From the NCBI GenBank assembly GCA_033557685.1, contig JAWQRN010000528.1, positions 1 to 28,677 on the forward strand: a DNA stretch of 28,677 nucleotides, in the 5' to 3' direction. Under the pieces are notes generated by a model that searched no databases, was not told the DNA's origin, and saw only the letters and a program-made list of their open reading frames with translations. Source of the DNA: Sperchopsis tessellata (Eukaryota; Arthropoda; Insecta; Coleoptera; Hydrophilidae). Below, one piece after another: positions 21,051 to 28,677 of the stretch. The position numbers and the translations under genes are program-made. The first letter of the stretch is position 1. Each line of letters starts with the position of its first letter.

Positions 21051-21540
21051 GGGGCTATTGTGGAAGTGAAAGGGTGTACGGTAGAGGCCCGTGGATGGAA
21101 GAAGATGGGAAAGACCACAGCCGGAACGAAATTATGTAATTCTCATCTCTATCCAGGGAGGAGGAATCGCTGAAGCGTGGGTGTTCGGGTTGACGATACA
21201 GAAACGGAAATGTAAATACTCTCTTTATAAATGTATTATCTTGTCTGGAATATTGAGGGAAACAAATGCAATGCATTGGGAGTTTGCGCTCCGGTGCCAC
21301 CGCCACAGTATAAGCCGGGACATGAACCCATCGCGAACCCTCTCCTGCTAGATCCTTTTCGAGCGCGCCGCTACATCTGACACTCAGTGACACGCCCACT
21401 TTGCCGAAAGTCCTGTGTGGCGATCCTAGTGTTCACGGGAAGCCCCGCGCAATATACCACACGGCAACCGCTCGCTGGCGGTCCACTATTATAAGTTTCC
21501 GCGACAACTAAATTTTCTCACGGCTACACCGGATGAAAAT
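21050..21540. other. GC-rich, CpG-containing island
   Basis: About 490 bases are strikingly richer in G, C and CpG than the rest of the window (for example GAGCGCGCCGCT, CCCCGCGCAA and CGCTCGCTGGCGG). It contains a candidate tRNA-derived SINE head on the minus strand (next entry). Alternatives are a CpG-type promoter or first exon of a minus-strand gene, or the long terminal repeat of an LTR element. The long minus-strand frame 21055-21399 starts without a convincing initiation codon and matches no family that I know. Confidence 0.55.
21305..21385 (-). mobile_element. Candidate tRNA-derived SINE head
   Basis: On the minus strand an A-box-like TAGCGGCGCGCTCG (21373-21360) is followed after 30 bases by a B-box-like GGGTTCATGTCCCGGC (21329-21314). 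The spacing is that of a tRNA internal promoter for RNA polymerase III. The intervening GGATCTAGCAGGAGAGGG is like the anticodon region of insect tRNA-SINEs and does not form a clean cloverleaf, so this is not a functional tRNA gene. The downstream body would run toward 21060, but no poly-A or repeat tail was identified. Confidence 0.45.
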
Positions 21541-22785
21541 AGTTCGCAACGGATACAAGTTTGTAGCAGATTAAATTTATTGGATTCTCACACAAACATT
21601 TTCCCTCGAATAAATGCTAATTATTTGAACAATTTTACATTCGGACAACTCCTATGATCTCAAAATAAACTGTACTAGAACACTTACATTCAAGTAAATT
21701 TACTAATGTATACATATTTACGAATTACCTCATGAAAAAAGTGAATTTTCTGTAGGGCAGGAAACCGAGAAACGACTGTTCCAGACCAACCGATTTGCGT
21801 GTCCGTTGTCAATTGATAGGAGCAGTAGTGGGTATCATTGAAATGTGAATGTGTAATGTACTGTAAATGATTGTGCTGCTAAGGAAGCTTTCAAATTCAG
21901 GCAATTTGTCAAAGATGGATTGCAGCATACGAAGGCGTATAAGAATATAAACCTCTTGCTGTCAAACTTACAAATGATGTTCTTGAGGTTATTCTCCACT
22001 TCAGTTTCCGTTTTTAAAGACGCATATATTTTGTTTCTGCTGTCAACTTTGATTATAGGTAATTTTTCTTCATTTTTATTAATGTGTTGTTCTCAGTCTT
22101 TACAAATACTATGAAATATGAAACTAAAGAAAGTGCAATGTTTTGAAGTTACTTAGATCTACATGCTGTATTCACTATAAGTTATAACTTACAAGCATTC
22201 TGAAAAGGGAAACAGTTATTTTTAATATGTAATATACAAATGAAGAGTTAGATTTAAATATGTCTACTGCTACTTTACATTTATGAATAATCTAAACTAT
22301 CTGCTGTCTATTTCATCCATTTGAAATAGATTCTTTTTCGATGATTTTATGAATAAGCTTAGTGTTTCACGGTAACGAAATTTTTGTTTAGTACGATTAT
22401 GTAGTATCAATTTAGTTACTACTGATTTATAAACATGAATTCATTTCTTTTTATCGGGGTTCATTAGTTATAAATCCGGTTGTTGAATGTTAGTTGCAGA
22501 TGTTCCCAACTACGGAATCAGCTACTAATTTTGATATTTTACTAGATTATGAGATTTAAATTGCATTTTTTGCTAATTAATTTACTTATATATAGCTAAG
22601 TCAACTGATATTTCTCAATTTTATCAAATTTTTTAAAATTACGATATTGTTTACAATTCGTGTCTAGATAAACAGGACAAAAGGCGATGGAAAGTATAAT
22701 GACGTTTCTCACATGATTGTGAGGACTTATCTTGTTACTAGCCATTTTAATGTTTCGTATCACTTAATTGTGGATATTATTTAAT
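21540..22785. other. AT-rich spacer
   Basis: No recognisable gene or repeat. The plus-strand frame 21920-22114 is short, hydrophobic and unsupported. Confidence 0.45.
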
Positions 22786-22789
22786 CGAT

Positions 22790-23735
22790 TTTCTTTTTTC
22801 TCTATTCTTGACAAACTGCATCTCTGTATTCGGGCATTCCAAATTCCAAGTCATTTGGTAATAAATATATTGTTTGGTGCGGTTTGATTAATAGGGTTGT
22901 ATACAACGGATTGATAAGTCAGCAAGAATAGGGGTAAATGTCGGTATTAATACTTTGCGAGTGTCATTTTTGATAGATGTAATTCCAAAGTCCTGTTGAA
23001 AGGTCGCACCAATTTATCTGATCATCAAACGTCGACAGATATCTGTTAATCGGTTTGAATAGATTTATTCCTAGGTTAAAATCGAACGCGAAATATGCCA
23101 ATTAATTTGTTCACCAGTGCATAGGCTACAGTTGCAGCTTCATGATTTGATCAAGTGTAGTTTTCTGGCCATTTACTTAAATGGTGTATTGCCTGCAATA
23201 TCTGTAGGGATTCTTTCACACGGGCATACGTTATATTGCTGCATTGGTCATCTGCTTGTTCGTTTACGCCCGTTGTTAATGGCACATCTTCTGCACTTTC
23301 TGCACCAGATCTCAATATTATCATGGTATTTCGACTAGTAAAATCGTTCACGGACTTTCTTTAAAGTTCATTAATTCCAAGCTGTCCACTTTGATTTTCT
23401 ATCATGGATTTTTCATAGTACTTCTTCTTACTTTTTTCGTGGAAATACTAGTACGATTCTACTTCGGTGCTATTAGAAATTTTCTATTTTCTTTTCCAAA
23501 CGCAACACTGCCATTTTCTAGGTACTTTGTTCCAGCCTGGTCTTCGGCCCTTTTCTTACAACTCGATCACAAACTATGATGTTCGTAATTGCCCCAATAA
23601 TCTACTTACATAGTTGTTCTCCTTACTAATACAGCGAATCGCGTCGGTTTTTCTATTGGCGTTGGCAGTGTCCACATTATTCTGGGCAGTGTCTTCTTAG
23701 CAGGGCGCCCGTGTTACAGTGAATGGATCCTCGTT
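22790..23735 (-). pseudogene. Ty3/gypsy pol relic: end of RNase H and integrase
   Basis: Minus-strand fragment of an LTR-retrotransposon polyprotein. Near 23730-23640 it reads HCNTGALLRRHCPE-stop-CGH, the decayed H-x-N-A-D-x-L-S-R-x-x-C end of gypsy RNase H. Then come KVRERFY and IEIWCRKCRRCAINNGRKR (about 23330-23260), the Zn-binding start of integrase, followed by QQYNVCPCERIPTDIAG whose Asp is the first catalytic one. After frame shifts come HLSKWPENYT and EAATVAYALVNKLIG (about 23190-23110), then VRPFNRTLELHLSKMTLAKY (about 23010-22950), LPLFLLTYQSVVYNP and a final EFGMP near 22830. The second catalytic Asp segment is not recognisable, and at the Glu site the usual VERFNRTL is VRPFNRTL, so the Glu is lost. 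No LTRs were identified. Confidence 0.88.
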
Positions 23736-23964
23736 AGTTGTTTCAAATCAAATGGATACTCGATTCATCAGAAAATTTGACCTCCTTATACTGCAGTAGC
23801 TATTTAAATATAGCACAAACCTTAACACAAAGTATTGCCCATAGATATATTTATGTAAATAATACACATATTTGACTATAGCCAACATTTCACTCCTGAT
23901 AATAATTCCTTTCAAGTTTCGATAAGATTTTACTGAAATCATATCATAAGGCAATTTAAATTCT
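23736..23964. other. Short spacer between gypsy and Crypton relics
   Basis: AT-rich with no recognised feature. If the gypsy relic extended 5' (toward RT) it would do so here on the minus strand, but no RT motif is visible. Confidence 0.4.
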
Positions 23965-24530
23965 CAAAATAGTTTACGGATTGAATATTCAATGGTGAAA
24001 TTAATAATGTTGGAGCATGATAACATCGATGTAACAGATTTCAAGCAGTTTATATCATTTCTTAAGAAAAAGTATGATGGCTATATTTCGTAAAAAGTCA
24101 ACATTATTACTGTATAAGAGTTGGAAATGTATATTAGTGATGCTCCTGACGATATATTTCTCATAATGAAAGTGTAAATGATATTGAGAATAGCTAGAGC
24201 ATGCCGGACAGACGAGAAGTACAATTTGAATTTTGAAGATGTTAAAATAAAACCTAATGCTATAATTGTAAGTATTCTACAGTCAACAAACAAAATCCCC
24301 CAAAGATTTATAGTCACTAGTAATAACAATAGTATTAATTGGTTAAAGATTTTTCAAAAATATATAAAATTATGTCTTAAAGACCGGAAATATTTTATAC
24401 GTTACAGTAATGGTAAATACGTACGATGAGTAATAGGAAATCATACTTTATCCAATACACCATTTAAAATTTGCTATTTTATTGAAATTGGAAGATGTCA
24501 AATATTCCACAATAATACATTTTCTATTTC
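23965..24530 (+). pseudogene. Crypton-like tyrosine recombinase relic
   Basis: Plus-strand frame (codons in register with ATG 24007) gives YSMVKLIMLEHDNIDVTDFK, then FISFLKKKYDGYIS-stop-K, ELEMYISDAPDDIFLIMKV-stop, ILRIARACRTDEKYNLNFED and IKLCLKDRKYFIRYSNGKYV. The order and phrasing match the core of Crypton tyrosine recombinases and related QRICH1/ZMYM-type domains. In that family the pattern is AFLKxK...KKSK.L...E...APDD...MKV...GACRRDEL, then NxRFF..YxxGKC. The Arg of ACRTDE is in the place of the first catalytic Arg. Four in-frame stops (24091, 24115, 24175, 24427) interrupt it. After GKYVR-stop, VIGNHTLSNTPFKICYFIE is still similar to the following VGINTLGKIP segment; the GHxxRRT-type C-terminal block is gone. 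Confidence 0.78.
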
Positions 24531-24639
24531 TATTAATGCTATAAATAATGATACTAATATTCAAATATTCATTATTTCATATCGGTTGATATATCCTTAG
24601 ATGGACGGAAAGTGACCTTCTGCGGAAAATTGTGTTTAG
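24531..24639. other. Short spacer
   Basis: Junction between the Crypton and LINE relics. No feature recognised. Confidence 0.4.
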
Positions 24640-25640
24640 ATACGGTTTGTTCATATAGATCTAGTTATTACTAATCGGCCAAGCAAAGTTGTTGATGTGG
24701 GGGTGCGTGAGATTTGTATCACGGACCAAGAGTTGGTATACTGTGAGTTATCATGTTGCAGAAGAAAATAAAACCATGTTTACAGGACCTATAGAAATTT
24801 TCGAGGATTTGACGACGATGTCTTTCTTCGTGACTTGCAGGATCTGCCACTGCATTTTTTATATTATTTTGGTGATATAGATGACAAGGTGTATTTTTTG
24901 ACTGAAAGTCTGTATGACCTGTTAGATAACCATGCTCAGCGGCGTACATCGCAGTTCAGCTGACTACCTACCCCATGGCTTACTGAAAATATACATTTAA
25001 TAATGTCTTTAAGAGATAAAGCTCAGTCAAAATTCAAATAAAAAAAACAACAACATTATCGACAACTAATGCTATCCGCAATGAGAGAAGAGAAAGTTTG
25101 GTATTTGGAAATATGGCTGCGGATCTTGCGCTGTCCTTGATTGATGTTAAGATTGATAATATATCTGTTCCTATTGTTTCCGAAGTGAAAAATTTAGGTG
25201 TGCTGTATGAATATCAAACTTAGATTTAAAAAATATGTTAGCACACTTATCCGAAAGTCGTATATGAACCTATAACTTTTGTATCAGCATCGATTCAATC
25301 TATCCGTTGATCTTAAAATGACGTTATGTGAAATTCCTGTTTTATGTCACTTTAATCACCGTGACGTGGTGTATGGCCCATGTTTGGACGACATGCATAC
25401 TATAAGAGATCAGCGTCTACAGAATAGTTGTTTGAGATTTGTATATGGCATCAGAATGTTTGGCAGAATATCCCATAAATTAATGTCGGTGGGTTGACTT
25501 AATATGTATAACAGACGGAGGCTACACGCAGTGCGTTTGCTTAATAAGATTATTTTGTAAAAAACACCAGCTTACCTGAATTTGAAAGTAACATTTAGGA
25601 CAGACGTTACTTGAATGAAAAATGTCTATGTATCAGTTTG
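24640..25640 (+). pseudogene. Jockey/CR1-group LINE relic: endonuclease end, linker and late RT
   Basis: Three colinear plus-strand pieces of one LINE. (1) 24658-24775: DLVITNRPSKVVDVGVREIC, ITDQELVYCELSCC, the C-terminal end of the APE endonuclease; the SDH active-site His is Gln here (CAA). (2) 24776-25040, same frame with in-frame stops: YRTYRNFRGFDDDVFLRDLQ, DIDDKVYFLTESLYDLLDNH and PTPWLTENIHLIMSLRDKAQ, the linker before RT. (3) About 25130-25610: PIVSEVKNLGV and, in the frame 25279-25497, VVYGPCLDDMHTIRDQRLQN and SCLRFVYGIRMFGRISHKLM, then NMYNRRRLHAVRLLNKII. These are the RT thumb and C-terminal part. The catalytic RT palm (about 150 codons or more) is missing between 25050 and 25130, so the copy is internally deleted. 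The exact clade is uncertain. Confidence 0.87.
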
Positions 25641-25974
25641 TATATTTGATATTGATAATATTATATAAAATGTGGTTAGAAAATAGAACAAAAAAGGAGA
25701 CAAACAGTGCAAATATATAAGTGAACCGTTTGATAATAAATACTGTACATAATGGAGATTTGAAACCTCACAAGATAATATTTTTTTAATTTTGTTTATA
25801 ATTGGTTGCAGTCTGGTAAAATGTGAATATATACTAATTGACGAAAGAAATAGTGAGTTTAATAAATTTTTTGAAATAGATCTAATAAAATATAAGACAT
25901 AGGTACTTAGATTAATGCAAATCGGATATCAATTGAAGAGATCATGGAAATTATGATGTTCTATGAAGAATATA

Positions 25975-26170
25975 GTACAGGAATGTAACCGTATTTTATT
26001 CTGTCCTAGGTACAAAGGAAATTACGTAGACATATGTCCAATACTTGTTCTAACAATCATTTTTCTGTTATTGCATAACGAAGATCAGTAATTGGACATT
26101 ATAAAGGAAAGAGTGCCTACGAGGACAACATGGGCAAAAATTAATCAATTTATTTATAAAATTGAAAGGT
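25975..26170 (+). pseudogene. Possible LINE C-terminal tail fragment
   Basis: Plus-strand peptide ECNRILFCPRYKGNYVDICP followed after about 15 residues by LLLHNEDQ-stop-LDIIKE and then INQFIYKIERF. The pattern C-x-x-I/V-L-F-x-CP-x-Y (here with two Cys) and a following LL...E...INxFI is typical of the C-terminus after RT in RTE/L2-like LINEs. No RT domain precedes it in phase, and it does not belong to the Jockey/CR1-group relic upstream, whose C-terminus lacks this feature. Could be a short stray fragment. Confidence 0.35.
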
Positions 26171-26471
26171 TTCGATTCTATTCCTGATAAATGTACGCAT
26201 TTAAATTAGAAAATAAATATGTTAAAATTACAACCTTAAGTAGTAATACTAAATGGCATTTCTTCGTCCGGACTAAATCGGATGTTGGTAGCTGTTAAAA
26301 AAAAGTGTGTGATAATTTTGAGTTAATTATGGGTATGGTATATTAAATCCAATATCTGATACATATTCAATTCTAAGATAAAAGCAAGTGTAGCTTACTA
26401 ACAAATGATCTTTATATCTAATCTATAGTTACATCAAAGAAAAGTGGAACGAGCCACCAAATAAATACATG

Positions 26472-26556
26472 TAGATAGCTTTCGTTGTTCTAGTTGTTTT
26501 GGAACAGGTTTTCATTGTACCCAATGTTCATGCAAGAGGTGTATTGTATTTTAAAA
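26472..26556 (+). other. Cysteine-rich peptide-like stretch
   Basis: Plus-strand reading DSFRCSSCFGTGFHCTQCSC followed by KRCIVF and a stop: six Cys and one His within 21 residues, with C-x2-C, C-x2-C-x-C-x2-C spacing. It resembles the cross-brace or Cys-rich tails that end piggyBac-type and some other transposases, but no transposase domain lies upstream. Possibly chance in an otherwise AT-rich region. Confidence 0.2.
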
Positions 26557-26559
26557 TAA

Positions 26560-28625
26560 AGAATATCACGTTATCAATTTTATATGTGAGATTTTTTTCT
26601 AAACCGAATAAATCAGTTAGGAATAATTCGACTGTGGTTTTTAAAACAAAATAATAACTTCTAATTCAACCCAGTAACCACCCCAGAGTGGTAATACTAA
26701 AATAAACACATATCCTTCTCCACAGCATTGAATAAGCAGTACATTCACAGACTGAATTTCGGGTTTTAAATTAGTAAATTTTCGTTCAGAAAATATAAAT
26801 TGGAATTCATAAAGCGTCAATTGTAATTCAGTTCAGTTGATATTAGTTGTTTATCATCAGCATACCTGCAAAACACAATGTTTTATGCTTCAACTATGTA
26901 TATGATTAAGGAAAAAGGTTTCATATGGAGTTGAAGAGGAATTGTTTTTAACCAAACATCAAGCAGTCATCTACTTCACACAAAGTGGACAATACACCCA
27001 ATGCTACTGGTCCGATTTTCAGAACTGCAACGGCTTTAATTGATTTTACACAAAGAAAGCAGTATGTGTATTTCCACCCATGCATCTTTAAAATCAATTT
27101 ATTATTTAGAACAATGTTGGCTTTATACCTCCTTTTGGCAAAATGTTGCCTAGCCCAAATCCGGTCTTCTAAAATGTGTTCTTGTACTTGATATTCAAAT
27201 TCACATCCAAAACTACATAGTCAACACGTCTTTTGGCACAAGTTATTATTTTTACACGATATTGCTCAGCATGTCTCTCAGACTCTTGGTCGATAATGAT
27301 TTCGAGGATATTCAAAACATTTCCGATCATATTACTAGTACTGACAACTACAGACTTCTCAAAAGCTTCATAAATCTATCTTATAGATAATCATGGGTAA
27401 ATACAAGTAAATAAGAGTTTCAATGAAGATGTTATTTGGACATTCAATTTCTCTTTCTCACTCGAAGTTTTGAATATATAGTTGTATATTCCATTGAAAC
27501 ACTGTAAATTTTATAAACATCTACTCGGCCAACAGAATTGTATAGTTTAATTATCAAAAGTACGTGTCAAAATTAGCTGCCATAAAATTATAAAATAAGT
27601 TCAAATTTTAATACACTTTTTGTACATCAACAAAATAGGACATAAGTATATAAGCAATATCGTAGTATATATTAGAAGAAATACAACTGCAGTAGAAGAT
27701 ATTCAAACCTATAAGGACACATAAATTATAGATAGAAGACAATGAATCCCTGTGCTACTTTCCGCTCTGTAACGTTAAGAAATTTTAATCAATTAAATTA
27801 ATGGATAACCATTTTTTTATAAATTACTATTACACTGTCTTATACATTCATAATTTATCTTCGTATACTACTACGTTATGTGTAGTTAAAAAATATATAT
27901 CCTGTCATTAAAGCACTTGAAAAGGGAATAATAAATAAAAAAAAAGTTGCAAAGCTTATTTTCTCGTCTTCCAATAATTATCTTTATTTCATAGAAAGCT
28001 TTTTATAATATTTTGATATAAAATCTATCAAACTAAAAATTAATTCGTATAAGAATAAAAGATTTTGTGATATTTATTAAATTAATATTTCAAAGCTAGT
28101 AGCGCATGTAATACCTTATAACTTAATGAAATTTCATATATCCAGGACCTGTTAAAATAATACTAATAAATATGCAGAGTCTACCCAAATTATTTTTATA
28201 TAAATTACCGCAACGAAGTTAATTTGCAGAAGCGGTAATGTACGGATGATTTTTCAGTTTTGGTGATATTGAATATTGTAAAACTTTTAGCTCTATGAAT
28301 ACGTACCTACTTTTGTTACATGGCAATCTACACATAGATAATTAAATATGTTAAACATGTATATTACATCGATGACGAAGATAATAGGGAAAAGGAAAAC
28401 TGAAAATGGAATATCGAAAGCATCAACTGCTGAATGGTATCATCCTATTCTTCCCATTCAAAAGCAAATACAAATAGGTTCCTATGATACATTGAATTTT
28501 ACTAAAACTACTTTTTAGACTTTTTTATCGAACCTTTTACTTATTAGGTTAAACAAATTACCATGGGAATATTGGTAGTTTCTAGATATTATTTAAAATT
28601 AAAATGTTATCAATTAAATATATAA

Positions 28626-28630
<5 letters not shown>
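26560..28630. other. AT-rich spacer
   Basis: About 2 kb without a supported gene. A somewhat less AT-rich part at 26985-27370 gives, on the minus strand, HILEDRIWARQHFAKRRYKA within short broken frames; I do not recognise a family. Confidence 0.45.

Positions 28631-28669
<39 letters not shown>
28631..28669. repeat. (TA)n microsatellite at window end
   Basis: About 39 bases of uninterrupted alternating TA, followed by TTCTATATA to the end of the window. The window start (1-10) is also TA alternation. Confidence 0.95.
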
Positions 28670-28671
<2 letters not shown>

Positions 28672-28677
28672 TATATA

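Noticed and set aside
21305..21385. Functional tRNA gene on the minus strand
   Set aside because: Box-like motifs are present, but I cannot form an acceptor stem or a proper anticodon arm; a SINE head is the better explanation.
21055..21399. 114-codon minus-strand frame in the GC-rich island as a gene
   Set aside because: GC-rich DNA has fewer stops by chance, there is no credible start, and no family is recognised; it overlaps the SINE-like boxes.
22601..22790. Extension of the gypsy relic to an LTR
   Set aside because: No TG...CA bounded direct repeats or polypurine tract could be recognised, so the end was set at the last integrase-like peptide.
1..28677. CRISPR arrays, operons, ribosome binding sites or phage genes
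   Set aside because: No regularly spaced identical repeats and no tandem long ORFs; the repertoire is eukaryotic transposon relics.

Overview
The window looks like AT-rich intergenic DNA from an arthropod, most likely an insect. The evidence is the set of transposon lineages, all typical of insect genomes: R1-clade, I-group and Jockey/CR1-group LINEs, mariner, PIF/Harbinger, hAT of the ZBED5-like type, Crypton and Ty3/gypsy. Long AT-rich spacers and (TA)n tracts also fit. I cannot name the species. I found no intact host gene, no tRNA or rRNA gene, no CRISPR array and no prokaryotic signal. Almost every convincing protein match is a dead transposable element with frameshifts, stops and deletions, so the open frames seen are mostly short surviving pieces.

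Layout. 190-935 (+): PIF/Harbinger transposase relic with DDE positions still readable. 1325-2300 (+): R1-clade LINE relic with a CCHC zinc knuckle and an APE endonuclease. 2320-6510: mostly unassigned AT-rich DNA with a (TA)n tract, a GC-richer patch near 6 kb and one speculative exon-like frame. 6513-7705: the N-terminal part of a mariner (+), a collapsed LINE fragment (+) and the C-terminal part of a mariner (-), giving a head-to-tail-scrambled trio. 8341-10180 (-): I-group LINE relic with RT and RNase H. 11421-11800 (+): second Tc1/mariner-type relic of a different lineage. 11981-13843 (+): hAT transposase relic ending in a recognisable 3' terminal inverted repeat. 14029-15565: a degenerate tandem repeat of about 62 bp, split by a 5'-truncated R1-clade 3' end (14316-15400) with a target-site duplication.

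16720-17475: an unassigned inverted duplication with protein-like conservation. 17480-20130: AT-rich spacer. 20170-20580: unassigned ORF and a hammerhead-like/Penelope-like motif. 21050-21540: a conspicuous GC-rich island whose minus strand carries A-box and B-box like sequences, a candidate tRNA-derived SINE. 22790-23735 (-): Ty3/gypsy RNase H tail and integrase. 23965-24530 (+): a Crypton-like tyrosine recombinase. 24640-25640 (+): Jockey/CR1-group LINE with endonuclease, linker and late RT parts. 25975-26170 (+): a possible C-terminal LINE Zn/tail fragment. 26560-28677: AT-rich DNA ending in (TA)n.

The relics do not form a pathway. Together they are a cross-section of at least ten transposon lineages within 26 kb. 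The most informative items are the Crypton relic, the R1-clade insertion that splits a satellite-like repeat with a reconstructable empty site, the unexplained inverted duplication at 16.7-17.5 kb, and the GC-rich SINE/promoter-like island.
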